A stretch of 64,000 bases of DNA from assembly GCA_023454175.1 (NCBI GenBank), contig JAEXRW010000028.1, positions 1 to 64,000 of the forward strand, read 5' to 3'. This document shows, piece by piece, positions 44,463 to 53,935 of the stretch. The first letter of the stretch is position 1; each line of letters opens with the position of its first letter. Made by a program: the position numbers and the translations under genes. Origin of the DNA: Bacillota bacterium. GTDB taxonomy: Bacteria; Bacillota; Clostridia; Christensenellales; JAEXRW01. Below the pieces are notes generated by a model. That model searched no databases and had not been told where the DNA came from. It saw nothing but the letters and a program-made list of their open reading frames with translations.

Positions 44463-46013
44463 TCAGACCTGCCGGGAGCGGACCTGGGAGACGATGCGGT
44501 CCCTGCCCTCAAAACTCATCATGGAGAGCGCCTCCTGCGGCTGCAGGACGCCCGCGCCCAGCAGCTTCAGGGCCAGGTCGTTTTGGTATATGGTGGTATA
44601 CGGGGTGCTCTTCTGCACCTGGACGGAGACATCAAAATCGATATCCCGCGCGCTTTCGCCTTTTCGCAGCATGGCGCCGGAGAGGACCGTGGTGCGTTCC
44701 CCCTCCTCCCCGACGATGCGGAAGGTGCGCGCCTCGGTATAGTCCTCCGCGATGAGCGCGATGATCATTTTCACCAGCTGCTCGAAACCATCATACATCT
44801 GCTCGATGAGCAGGCGGCTGCGTTTGTTGCCCGCCTCCTGCAGGGCCATGATGGCGCTGGCGGCTGTGACACCCATGCCGCCCTCCCCACGGGTGAACTG
44901 GTTCTGCCCCGACTCGTCCTTGATGGACTGGATCTTGCCGTAGAAATGCTGGAGCACGTGGGGGGAAAGGGGCGCGGGCTGGAACCAGCGCAGGGAGGCG
45001 TCATCGATACGCGAGCCCCGCACGATCTCCTTCGACCAGTCGGAAAGCGCATCCTCGTCCAACTCCGCCCCCCTATTCACCAGCAGCTTCACCTTGCCGG
45101 ACATGAGCGCGTTTTTCAGGATGATCTGGTCCAGCCTGTCCGCGTAGGACTGCAGGTTCTTATAGATATCCACGATGCCGAGGCCGACGGGCTGCCCGTC
45201 CAGCGGATAGAGCGGCTCCAGCAGGAAGGGGTACATCCCGTGGGCGTACATGCCCTGGGGCCTGCCGTCCTCGCTTTTCTCCAGCAGGACCCGGCCGCAG
45301 AGGAGGGCCATATGGACGGAGGGCCTGCCATCCGTGAACGTCTTGTACCAGTACTCCATGACCATGACATCGTCCTCGTCCCGGGCGGCGTCCCCGGGGA
45401 TGTTTTCGCGCCTGTAACCATCGGCCTTTACCAGATCCACGGCATGCGGGTACCTCGCCTTCAGCCACTCGCTATGATAGAAGGCGAACTTGAAGCACGC
45501 GCGCCCGTCCTGAATGGAGGGGCATTTGGGGTCGTAGAGGAAATTCTCCACGTCCCAGCTGCGCACGCTGATATCGCCGAGGCCGCCGTACAGGTCCCGG
45601 TCCCAGTAGACCTCCTGGACACTGGCGCCTTTTTTCAGGGCGGCGCGGCATTTCGAGCGGTAGGTGGCGCGGTAATGGCGCCGCTTCAGGATGTATTTGA
45701 TGACGTCGGCCAGGCTGACGGCGAGGGCATCGTCGCCCGGCTCCTCCCCCAGCAGGACGGGCTCGGGGTAGCTGTCCATGATATCGGACAGGATGCTTTC
45801 GAGGGTAGAGAACAGTACGGGCGTTACCGGGCGCGGCTCATCCTGCTCGCGCTTCGCGACGCCGTTCCAGTGGTTGGCGCGCCAGAACTCCTCATTCTCC
45901 CGGCACTTCTGCCGGAAGGGGCGCGTGCCCTCGTAGAATTCATCAAAGAGCGTATAGGCGCGGGCGATGAACTCCTCATCCTGCACGGGCAATTTATGGT
46001 TGACAGTGGACAT
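44463..46013 (-). CDS. Phage portal protein, isolated
   Basis: This is a 516-residue protein with the layout of a tailed-phage portal. It starts with an N-terminal helical part (FDEFYEGTRPFRQKCRENEE), followed by EPRPVTPVLFSTLESILSDI, a beta-rich wing (DVENFLYDPKCPSIQDGRAC) and a long stem-helix region ending FEGRDRIVSQVRSRQV. Portals form the dodecameric DNA entry channel of the capsid. AAGGAGG precedes the ATG. No capsid, protease, head or tail gene is adjacent; the nearest phage-type genes are TerS at 59.1 kb and TerL at 63.1 kb. The frame is intact, so it is either recently isolated or kept for a reason. Confidence 0.8.
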   Translation of the reverse strand: MSTVNHKLPVQDEEFIARAYTLFDEFYEGTRPFRQKCRENEEFWRANHWNGVAKREQDEPRPVTPVLFSTLESILSDIMDSYPEPVLLGEEPGDDALAVSLADVIKYILKRRHYRATYRSKCRAALKKGASVQEVYWDRDLYGGLGDISVRSWDVENFLYDPKCPSIQDGRACFKFAFYHSEWLKARYPHAVDLVKADGYRRENIPGDAARDEDDVMVMEYWYKTFTDGRPSVHMALLCGRVLLEKSEDGRPQGMYAHGMYPFLLEPLYPLDGQPVGLGIVDIYKNLQSYADRLDQIILKNALMSGKVKLLVNRGAELDEDALSDWSKEIVRGSRIDDASLRWFQPAPLSPHVLQHFYGKIQSIKDESGQNQFTRGEGGMGVTAASAIMALQEAGNKRSRLLIEQMYDGFEQLVKMIIALIAEDYTEARTFRIVGEEGERTTVLSGAMLRKGESARDIDFDVSVQVQKSTPYTTIYQNDLALKLLGAGVLQPQEALSMMSFEGRDRIVSQVRSRQV

Positions 46014-46238
46014 AATGATACCTCCTTATCCCATATGAACGAAAATAGCATTCAAGCTGTGCCAGGGAACTGGCAGGGCAATACCTGCAGAGTGCCAACA
46101 TGATACCGCCGGTCGTACGGGCAGGCGCAGGCGGCGGTTTATGCGTTGGTCACGGGTTGCATGAAGCCAGAGACCAGGAGGAGGGATATATCCGAAAACA
46201 GGGAAAACGTAGAATATATCAACACACATAGAAACCAA

Positions 46239-46321
46239 TGGAAACGTTGTGGATACAAATTTAAGAAATATGTCGAAAACTCGTGCTTTTTAGCAGGGAT
46301 AGATTCAAGATAACGTTTCCA
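46239..46321 (+). promoter_or_regulatory. Leader with a long-range 10-base inverted repeat
   Basis: TGGAAACGTT (46239-46248) is the exact reverse complement of AACGTTTCCA (46312-46321). The 63 bases between include a small TGCT/AGCA hairpin. The element lies directly before the giant surface protein gene, so it could be the closing stem of a structured leader RNA. No known riboswitch class was recognised. Confidence 0.35.
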
Positions 46322-46383
46322 TGGTCCGATATTCATTATGTATGGTTATCGGTTATCGATCTATTTTGGGGGGATTTTTACAA

Positions 46384-49300
46384 ATGAGTAAAATGCGCAG
46401 ACTCTTTACGCTCCTTTATGCCTTCATCATCGCTGCGGTATTATGCTTCAGCGTACCTGCAGTATCCTATGCAGCAGGCGGGCAGCGGGACATCGAGGTG
46501 CTGCTCTCGGCCGACGCCGTGAGCAACAACCTGGACCTCGCGGGATTTGCAGATAAACTGAAAAACAAACTGCAGACCACCTATTCCATCCCGGCGGACA
46601 AGGTACATGTGACCGAGGTGGCATCACAAAGCTACAGCGGCAGCGGGTCGGGGTGGTGTACTTTCGACCATACGAACAACTCCGGCCTGGCCAAAAACGA
46701 CGCGACAAACCTGATACAGTATTACGCCGAGGGATACAGCAACCTCATCCGGGACAGGCATATCGTATTTACGAACAACAACCAATCGATCAATTTTTAT
46801 GGATACGGCGTACCGGCCTACAACGATTTCCTATTCATGCCCAATACGGACGCAAACAACAAGATATTTACCTTTTCCATGACGGAGAATTTCGATTACC
46901 ATACGGCAGTGGGCGCAGGGTTTTTATTCAACGCTAGCTATTCCTACAACGGCGGCGCCCGTACGTTATCCGGATACTTCATCCTGATCGGGCAGAGCGA
47001 TGTAATGTTATACCAACTTACCAACGTGGACGTAAATGCCTTCACACAGGGAACCAATCCAACAGGACTGGGAACACTACTGGCGGCTGTGACCAAACCA
47101 AGCCCAAGCTCGGGCAGCACCCGCTACCTGAAACTCGTCGCGTCCCCGACAAACGTAAGCCTGACTCAATACACAGACAACACGTACAGCACCGTCTGCT
47201 CAGGCGGCTCCATATTCAGCAATTACTCCCTCGCCACCAACTTCGGTTCATTTGGTTTCGGACCCATCGCCTGTTACATGCAGCACGGGTGCAGCGCCCT
47301 TTCCCAGGTGACGTTCGACAACCTGAAGATGGCGGCGGAATCCTCGGTGGGATTTGCCGACATGGTGAAAAGCACCACCTGGCAGTATGACGACTCCTTC
47401 AAGATCATCGCAAACGTGGACAACGACGGGGTGCCGGATTTCGGCAACCCGGCCAAACTCTCCACCATCCTGTACTATATGATGCTCAACAACGTACACT
47501 ACGCGGGGTGGGGACTGAACAACAGCATCAATATCGGAGGGTTCACCTCCGTAAAGGCACAAGCGGATGCATTCACCCTGCGCAACATGGGCAACGGCAC
47601 ATTCATCAACCGCAGCAGCGGCAGCACGGATACGCTGGACGAGGGCGTGGACACGCTGGCCGCCTACATCGCGGGCAAACTGAGCGGGGTATCCGATGTA
47701 GAGAAACCCACAATCAGCACGCAGATCGCGGACGGACAGGTCACGTGTACAGGCCCCGACACACTGCCGGACGGCGGTGACGTGGCAGGGTACAAGTGGA
47801 GCTATATGGACGTATCGGACGGGCAATGGCATGAATCCTCCGATACCACCCAAAAGACCTTCACATTCACACCGGGAGACTACAACTTTGTATCGTTGAG
47901 CGTGCAGGACGAAAGCGGGGAGTGGAGCGAGCCCGCGACGGCTTACGTCTCCACAGACGTATCGGCGCCGCCCATCTCGCAATTCATGCTGGACGAAAAC
48001 GAACTGATGCCCGACTCCATCGACGAGCTGAAGACGGGGTCTACCGTGACAGCGACCGACCTCTCGTACCATCCCTCGGGCGCGGCGCTGACGGACTGGG
48101 AGTGGAAGGTATACGATTCCACCTTGCATGAAGTCTCAGCGCTGGCCAAAACCTATACGAACGCCACCAAACCGGCCTCCATCACGTTTGATTTCAGCGG
48201 GGTGGCGGGCGGCACATACACAATCAAGGAAAAGGTATCCAAATCCGGCATCGCGTCGGACTATTTCAGTCAGCAGGTGCTGGTGATCAAGGAAAGCAGC
48301 GACATCACCATCGCCCGTACGGCGCCGTCCCAGGGCACGCAGAGCTATACCGGTACGCTGGGCGTATCCTGGAACATCACATCCAATACCAACCCCGTGA
48401 CCGCATACCGGCTGATCAAGCTGCCCACGGGTGCAGGCTCCGCCGTGATCGGGGACTGGACGAACTGCAACAGCAAGAACCTGAACGAAAGCACAACGCT
48501 TTCCAGCGGCAGCTATAAAGTCTATGTGCAGGCCAAGGACTCCTTTGGCAACAGCAAGACGGGCCTGCTGGGCACCTATACGATGGACACCACGCCGCAC
48601 ATCAGCCCGACCTCCATCAACTTCAACAAGAACACCGTTACCGCGGACTGCTCGGACAAGACCATCGCATTGACTTTGAACGGGAATACGCTCACCGGGC
48701 TGTCCTCAGGCGGGACCGACCTGCCTGCGGACAGCTACAGCGTGGACGGAACGAACGTCACCCTGAAAAAGGAATGGCTGGCGGACTGCGAAAACGGCAC
48801 GAAGACCGTCACCTTTACCTTCAGCGGGGGGACCTGTGAGCTGACGGTGAATATCAGCGACACCTCGCCAAAGGTGAGCGCAGCCAAAACCGACTTTGAC
48901 AAGAATACGACCTCCACCAACCATGCCGATTTGGCATTTGACGTGACCCTGAACGGCAATACATTCACAGGCGTGAAATACGGCAGCTCCACTTTGACGG
49001 CGGCCGACTACACCTGGGACGGCAGCAAGGCTACCATCACCAAAGAATACCTGAGCACACTCAGCCCCGGCAAGCGCGCCATCACATTCGTCTTCGCCGA
49101 GGGGAACGAACCCAAGGTGGATGTTACGATAACCGACACCACGCCGGATATCGAAAAGACCTCCGCGAATTTTGACAAGAATTTGGTGCGGCAGGCGGAT
49201 ATCGCGATAGGCCTGGATCTGAACGGCAACGCCCTGACCGCCATCAAACTCGGCAGCACCACGCTGGACAAGCCCGGCGATTACACCCTCGCCGACGGCA

Positions 49301-51699
49301 CCATCACGCTGAAAAAGGAATGGCTGGCCACGCTGGAAACGGGCAAGGCCGCAAGCCTGGAGCTGGATTTCGCCGAAGGCAACATCGTGAACTTCACCAT
49401 CAATGTATCGGACACCACACCGGGCGTGGACATCACCGCGGCGACATTTGACAAGAACCCGGACAAGCAGAAGGATATCTCCATAACGGTGGATTTCAAG
49501 GATACGACGCTATCCAGCATCAAAAACGGCAGCCATGACCTGGCGGTGGACACTGAGTACTCCCTTGCGGAAAACGTGATATCCATCAAAAAAGCGTACC
49601 TGGCCACGAAATCTATCGGGGCCACCGAGGAATTTGAGGTCGGCTTTGCAAGCGGGAATACGCAGAAGCTCTCCATCACCATCATCAATACCGCAAAACC
49701 CGAGATCAAACTCAAGGGGGAAAACCCGCTGACCCTGGAACTCGGGAGTGCCTATACCGAGGCGGGCGCAAAAGTGAGCGATCCCTACGATGATGATATC
49801 CAATCCAAACTGGTGATCGCGGGGGAAGTGGACACTTTCAAAACCGGCAATTACACCATCACGTACGACGCCAAAAACAAGGACGGCAACAGCGCGGAAC
49901 GGCAGGTGCGCACCGTGGTGGTGGCTGATACCATCACACCCAGGATCGACGCCCCGTCCCTCTCGCCTGCGGGCTGGACGAGCCGCAACGTAACGGTGAG
50001 CATGAAAATATCGGACCTGGCGGGTATCGACAAGGTGAAATGGAAAGCGGGCAGCGCGGAAGGCGCGGCGGTCATAGCCTCAGGCCAGGAAGCCAAGCAG
50101 GTTTCGGTCAGCACCAGCGGCGTATCCAAACCGCAGTCGGGCAAATGGTCTTTCGTGGCAACGGACAACGGGACATACACCGTGGCGGCAGCAGACGTGA
50201 ACGGGCTGGTGAAGACCGCGACCGTCTCCATCTCCAATATCGATACGGTACCGGCCAGCATCATGGCCAGCCCGTCCAGCGGAGGCTGGTCGAAGAAAAT
50301 AGACGTGGACGTGGCAGCCAGCGACGGCGAATCGGACATCAAGAAAGCGGAATATGCCTGGAGCGAGGGGAGCGTCCCTTCGGCAGGCTGGAGCCTGCTG
50401 CCTGCGGACGGCAAAGTGTCCATGGCGGACATCACCGGCATCCGCCAGCTGCATGTGCGCGCAACGGACAGCGCAGGAAACCTGGCCACAGAAACCTTCG
50501 GGCCATACAAACTGGACAACACGAAGCCCGAGGGCGCTGCTACATTGACGGAAGACGCGCAGGGCGGGAAGGTGAGCATCAAATTCACTGCCACCGACGA
50601 GCACAGCGGCGTGAAGAGCATCACCCTACCCGACGGCACAGTGAAGCAGGGCGCGGAATCCGAATACACAGCCTATTTCAGCAAGGAATATCCATTCACC
50701 GTGACAGACGCGGCGGGCAACGAAGCGATCATCCCGGTGGCGGTTACCGTCCCTGCATTGCCGGAAAAGGTGGATATCACGGGCACGATGCGCACGCAGG
50801 ACGGGGCGACCGCGCCGAACGTAAAGGTGGAACTGCTCGACGAGAACGGCAAGGTCATCGCAACCACGACGACGGACGAGAACGGCCACTACACCCTGCC
50901 GCAGATCCCGCCGGGGGAATACGACATCGTGGTGGGCGGGGATACTGCTCATCCCATCCCCGTGACGATCTCCGCCGGGCAGGGGGCCAGCAGCATCACG
51001 CAGAACGGCGTTGGATTCAACGTGGACAAGGACACCAAAGACGTGTACCTGAACCTATCAACATCGGACAAGGGGACAGCGCCCGCCAACATGAGCGAGC
51101 CGGGGATGGACGTGGACGCAAAGCTCCAGGTGAAGATGACGGATGAACAGGGCAACGCGACGCCGGGACAAACCTACGTGCTGAAGGGGCCGGATGGCAG
51201 CGTGATCGCCACGGCGACATCGGACGCCAACGGGGTGGTGACGTTTGACAACGTGCCGGCGGGGGCATATACGCTGGTATCGGTGGACGGACAGAACAAT
51301 GAGACGGGCTCGGTGAACGTGAACATCCGCGGGGGCAGCCAGGCAGCCCAGAACATGGGCGAGGGCAACATCGACTTCGTGGTGAACGAGGGGCAGAACG
51401 TGTGCAAGGTGACCCTCTCCATGAGCGGGGGCGGGGGCATGAAACCCAAGACGGCGGAGGTAACGAGCGAGAGCAAGCTCTCCTTCTGGGTGATCGCCGC
51501 TATCGCGGGGGGCGGACTGCTGATCCTGGCGCTGGTGCTCCTCCTGATCCTGCGGAAGAAGAAGGTATACCAGGCAGGGGACAGGCCGGGCACGGGGACA
51601 TACGCATGCACGCAGTGCAAGACCAAGCAGCGCATTGAAAACAAGGATGAAGCGCTGGCTACATGCGCAAACTGCGGAAACGATACATTCACAAAATAA
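46384..51699 (+). CDS. Giant surface protein with CBM_X2-like repeats, C-terminal membrane helix and cytoplasmic zinc ribbon
   Basis: This protein has about 1771 residues. The signal peptide ends AVSYA. The N-terminal 430 residues form an unrecognised domain (DIEVLLSADAVSNNLDLAGF). Then come Ig-like domains, four CBM_X2-like repeats (about 739-1102; each has SxxxFDKN and ends in ITDT or VSDT), a DUF5011-like domain (1104-1182), further Ig-like domains, and two carboxypeptidase-regulatory-like beta-sandwiches (1460-1525, 1572-1648; LDENGKVIATTTTDENGHYT). A membrane helix (1699-1723, FWVIAAIAGGGLLILALVLL) is followed by KKK and a cytoplasmic zinc ribbon with CTQC and CANC (1739-1769). GGGGGG lies upstream of ATG 46384. 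It is probably a wall-spanning adhesin; the intracellular ribbon suggests contact with a cytoplasmic partner. Confidence 0.8.
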   Translation: MSKMRRLFTLLYAFIIAAVLCFSVPAVSYAAGGQRDIEVLLSADAVSNNLDLAGFADKLKNKLQTTYSIPADKVHVTEVASQSYSGSGSGWCTFDHTNNSGLAKNDATNLIQYYAEGYSNLIRDRHIVFTNNNQSINFYGYGVPAYNDFLFMPNTDANNKIFTFSMTENFDYHTAVGAGFLFNASYSYNGGARTLSGYFILIGQSDVMLYQLTNVDVNAFTQGTNPTGLGTLLAAVTKPSPSSGSTRYLKLVASPTNVSLTQYTDNTYSTVCSGGSIFSNYSLATNFGSFGFGPIACYMQHGCSALSQVTFDNLKMAAESSVGFADMVKSTTWQYDDSFKIIANVDNDGVPDFGNPAKLSTILYYMMLNNVHYAGWGLNNSINIGGFTSVKAQADAFTLRNMGNGTFINRSSGSTDTLDEGVDTLAAYIAGKLSGVSDVEKPTISTQIADGQVTCTGPDTLPDGGDVAGYKWSYMDVSDGQWHESSDTTQKTFTFTPGDYNFVSLSVQDESGEWSEPATAYVSTDVSAPPISQFMLDENELMPDSIDELKTGSTVTATDLSYHPSGAALTDWEWKVYDSTLHEVSALAKTYTNATKPASITFDFSGVAGGTYTIKEKVSKSGIASDYFSQQVLVIKESSDITIARTAPSQGTQSYTGTLGVSWNITSNTNPVTAYRLIKLPTGAGSAVIGDWTNCNSKNLNESTTLSSGSYKVYVQAKDSFGNSKTGLLGTYTMDTTPHISPTSINFNKNTVTADCSDKTIALTLNGNTLTGLSSGGTDLPADSYSVDGTNVTLKKEWLADCENGTKTVTFTFSGGTCELTVNISDTSPKVSAAKTDFDKNTTSTNHADLAFDVTLNGNTFTGVKYGSSTLTAADYTWDGSKATITKEYLSTLSPGKRAITFVFAEGNEPKVDVTITDTTPDIEKTSANFDKNLVRQADIAIGLDLNGNALTAIKLGSTTLDKPGDYTLADGTITLKKEWLATLETGKAASLELDFAEGNIVNFTINVSDTTPGVDITAATFDKNPDKQKDISITVDFKDTTLSSIKNGSHDLAVDTEYSLAENVISIKKAYLATKSIGATEEFEVGFASGNTQKLSITIINTAKPEIKLKGENPLTLELGSAYTEAGAKVSDPYDDDIQSKLVIAGEVDTFKTGNYTITYDAKNKDGNSAERQVRTVVVADTITPRIDAPSLSPAGWTSRNVTVSMKISDLAGIDKVKWKAGSAEGAAVIASGQEAKQVSVSTSGVSKPQSGKWSFVATDNGTYTVAAADVNGLVKTATVSISNIDTVPASIMASPSSGGWSKKIDVDVAASDGESDIKKAEYAWSEGSVPSAGWSLLPADGKVSMADITGIRQLHVRATDSAGNLATETFGPYKLDNTKPEGAATLTEDAQGGKVSIKFTATDEHSGVKSITLPDGTVKQGAESEYTAYFSKEYPFTVTDAAGNEAIIPVAVTVPALPEKVDITGTMRTQDGATAPNVKVELLDENGKVIATTTTDENGHYTLPQIPPGEYDIVVGGDTAHPIPVTISAGQGASSITQNGVGFNVDKDTKDVYLNLSTSDKGTAPANMSEPGMDVDAKLQVKMTDEQGNATPGQTYVLKGPDGSVIATATSDANGVVTFDNVPAGAYTLVSVDGQNNETGSVNVNIRGGSQAAQNMGEGNIDFVVNEGQNVCKVTLSMSGGGGMKPKTAEVTSESKLSFWVIAAIAGGGLLILALVLLLILRKKKVYQAGDRPGTGTYACTQCKTKQRIENKDEALATCANCGNDTFTK

Positions 51700-51739
51700 C
51701 GGCTGCCCAGGACGCTGCGGCACGGTAAAATGACTATAC

Positions 51740-51773
51740 GAACTGGAGGAACAGAAAAATGTTCCTCCAGTTC
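51740..51773 (+). terminator. Intrinsic terminator of the giant surface protein gene
   Basis: A 13-base stem (GAACTGGAGGAAC against GTTCCTCCAGTTC) encloses AGAAAAAT and is followed by TGCATTTT. Confidence 0.75.
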
Positions 51774-51887
51774 TGCATTTTGGTTTAATTTCACGATGCT
51801 CCTTTTCCTTTTGCAGCAATTCTGCAGGGAGCGCTTCATGGCTATCCCCTGCAGGGCCCTGCAGATCCTTTATATCGTTTTCATATA

Positions 51888-51932
51888 AGTCTGCAAGCTG
51901 CGTACTAATGGGTAATAAGACTATGTTATACT
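51888..51932 (+). promoter_or_regulatory. Palindrome-linked promoter, copy B
   Basis: AGTCTGCAAGCTGCGTACT (51888-51906), then 20 bases, then TATACT (51927-51932). Seventeen of the 19 palindrome bases or more match copy A at 38924, and the spacing is identical. It lies about 190 bases upstream of the Sel1 gene. Confidence 0.55.
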
Positions 51933-52121
51933 AAATGTAATACCACTGGTTATGGCCGGCAGCGTTTTATGTACCTATCACCCGAAAGCCAAAGCAGCCC
52001 TTCCAAGAGAAATAAATACTGCGATCCCCGCAAGGCCGGGACCGGATCCAAATACAACCATACGGGAAGCAAACAAGGAAGCATTCAGCACAACAAATTG
52101 GTGAGGGGGAGGGGGAAAAAT

Positions 52122-52937
52122 ATGGGATCCGAAGTCAGTAAGCTAAACGAACATGTAAAAGGGATTGCGCTGGCCGCATATAACAAGGCCGATTACCAGA
52201 CCGCTTTCTCATTGTATGAAACTGCCGCAAACGAGGGCAACGACACCGAGGCCATGTACAATCTCGGCATCATGTGCGCGACCGGACGCGGTACGAAGCA
52301 AGATTATCTGAAGGCGCTGGAGTGGTTTACAAAGGCGCTCGGCGCCGGGGACACACAATCTGAAAAAATGTTGGATAAAGTCTCATGGGACTACTTCAAC
52401 AGCAACCTTAACAGCTGGACCGCGGAACAGGCCTTTGAAGCAGCCGCGACGATCACGCGTATACGGTATGGCAGCGGGGATATTTCGAAAGCCAAGGACC
52501 TTCTCGAAGGCATCGGCGGCAATCTCATCCAGGGGCACAACGACTATCCCCGCGGCGCGAAGTGCTTCCGCGCGATGGCACAATATGGGGATTCGGACCC
52601 GGCGCAATTCAATATGGGCCTATTTTGTCTGAACGGCCAGGGAGTAGACGAGAATTCACTGGCGGCGCTGTATTGGTTTGGCAGGTCTTCCATCAAAGGA
52701 AACGTGCCCGCAAAAGAAAAACGAAACTGGCTGATGAACGAATACATCCGGCAGCTCGATTTTCCCGGCGCTATGGGACAAATGAATATTCTTGTGCGCA
52801 AATGCCGGGATGGCGCCGACGATATCCCCAAAGATAGTGACAGCTTTACCCTGTGGCAGAGCGTACTTACGAAGCTGACAATGCTGAACCAAATGGGAAA
52901 AATGCAAGGCGATTTCAGCTCTGTCTTGTTTGGGTAA
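52122..52937 (+). CDS. Sel1-like repeat protein
   Basis: This is a 271-residue helical protein. Residues 15-95 hold at least two Sel1/TPR-type units: GIALAAYNKADYQTAFSLYE, AANEGNDTEAMYNLGIMCATG and KALEWFTKALGAGD. A further unit lies near residue 150-190 (AMAQYGDSDPAQFNMGLFCLNGQG). Sel1 repeats bind partner proteins; the partner is not evident here. The ATG at 52122 follows GGGAGGGGG closely. The open frame extends 153 bases upstream but that part is Lys/Ser-rich and lacks a ribosome binding site. It follows the palindrome-linked promoter at 51888. No signal peptide, so it is cytoplasmic. Confidence 0.75.
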   Translation: MGSEVSKLNEHVKGIALAAYNKADYQTAFSLYETAANEGNDTEAMYNLGIMCATGRGTKQDYLKALEWFTKALGAGDTQSEKMLDKVSWDYFNSNLNSWTAEQAFEAAATITRIRYGSGDISKAKDLLEGIGGNLIQGHNDYPRGAKCFRAMAQYGDSDPAQFNMGLFCLNGQGVDENSLAALYWFGRSSIKGNVPAKEKRNWLMNEYIRQLDFPGAMGQMNILVRKCRDGADDIPKDSDSFTLWQSVLTKLTMLNQMGKMQGDFSSVLFG

Positions 52938-52997
52938 TATGCTTGGCAACCCGTCAACAGTTCAAAGAAACAGATCTATAAAGAAAGGGAAACCGGT

Positions 52998-53312
52998 ATG
53001 ATCGAACTGAAGATAGCAATCGATGAAGTGGACTATGCAAACGTCCTGGAGAAAGCCATGCCCGAGATCCTGCCCAAGCTGGCAAAAAACAAGGGGGAGA
53101 TGGTACAGAAGATACTCCAGAGCCTGAACGGCAAACCCGGCGAGCTGGCAATAAAGGCGCTGAAATACCTGCCCAGGTCCATCCAGGACGAGATCGCCGT
53201 AAACCTGCTGTCCAACTACAAGACCAAGATCATTGACGCGCTCCATAAGCTCGCGGAAGAGCAGAATATCTCCATAACCATTTCCGATATTTCCGTGGAA
53301 TTGAAATCCTGA
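52998..53312 (+). CDS. Small helical protein of unknown function
   Basis: This is a 104-residue protein. It begins with a short strand-like segment (MIELKIAIDEVDYANVLEKA), then amphipathic helices (KGEMVQKILQSL, LAIKALKYLPRSIQDEIAV), and ends in a second strand (ISITISDISVEL). No family was recognised. It lies 60 bases after the Sel1 gene on the same strand, so they may be transcribed together, which would make it a candidate partner of the Sel1 protein. An AAAGGG site precedes the ATG. Confidence 0.55.
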   Translation: MIELKIAIDEVDYANVLEKAMPEILPKLAKNKGEMVQKILQSLNGKPGELAIKALKYLPRSIQDEIAVNLLSNYKTKIIDALHKLAEEQNISITISDISVELKS

Positions 53313-53451
53313 GCGGCTGGGAAACACACAGGTCTAAATCAGATGATCTATGCCCCATAGAAACTCCATTTGATATTATTTTCGGAATGCTCGTATTTGC
53401 ATACTGTTCAGGATAGCCCGAGAACGCATCATCATGTTCATCGTCAGACCG

Positions 53452-53481
53452 GAAAGGGTGGCACAAGACGGCCACCCTTTC
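53452..53481. terminator. Bidirectional terminator between convergent genes
   Basis: GAAAGGGTGGC pairs perfectly with GCCACCCTTTC around an 8-base loop. It lies between the plus-strand gene ending at 53312 and the minus-strand gene ending at 53511. Confidence 0.65.
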
Positions 53482-53510
53482 ATTTACACGACAGCCCTGC
53501 CGCTGGCTTA

Positions 53511-53930
53511 TCATTCTACGTCAAATGATTCATTGTGGAGGCCGTGGTAGTAGTTGCCTTTGCGGGCGGTGAATTTCAGGACGCTGTAGTCTTCGTCATC
53601 GACGCCTTTGGGGTAGTACATCTCAAAGCCTTCGCGCATGAGGCGCTTTTTCAAATCCATATCCGTGGTGACCTCCATCTCGCCCGTGAGGAGGAGGCCT
53701 TTATAATCGCTTTGGTCACAGTAGTAAACGCAGGCTTTGGGGTTTTCCCGGAACCGCTGCGTCCTTTGGGCAGCGGTATTGGTGGAGAAATAGTGCACCT
53801 TCAGCCCGTCGTGCTCGAGGGCAAGCATGGCCTTGGTGGCGGGAAAGCCTTCCGGGTCGACGCAGGATACGAACGCGACCTTCGCGTTTTCCACCAGGTC
53901 ATCCATCACTTTTTTCACTGACACGTCCAT
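53511..53930 (-). CDS. Pyridoxamine 5'-phosphate oxidase-fold flavin-binding protein
   Basis: This is a 139-residue protein with the split beta-barrel of the PNPOx-like family. It has VAFVSCVDPEGFPATKAML near residue 18, VHYFSTNTAAQRTQRFRENP near residue 45, ACVYYCDQSDYKGLLLTGEM and FEMYYPKGVDDEDYSVLKF. Members bind FMN or F420 and many are general-stress proteins. A physiological substrate is not indicated. It is transcribed with the MarR regulator (five bases between), so the regulator probably controls it, and redox or stress is the likely signal. The start has an ATG, with the ribosome binding site inside the end of the MarR gene. Confidence 0.85.
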   Translation of the reverse strand: MDVSVKKVMDDLVENAKVAFVSCVDPEGFPATKAMLALEHDGLKVHYFSTNTAAQRTQRFRENPKACVYYCDQSDYKGLLLTGEMEVTTDMDLKKRLMREGFEMYYPKGVDDEDYSVLKFTARKGNYYHGLHNESFDVE

Positions 53931-53935
53931 TTCAA

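Noticed and set aside
44406..46103. 565-codon open frame opposite the portal gene
   Set aside because: The portal frame on the other strand has an AAGGAGG site and conserved portal features; this is a shadow.
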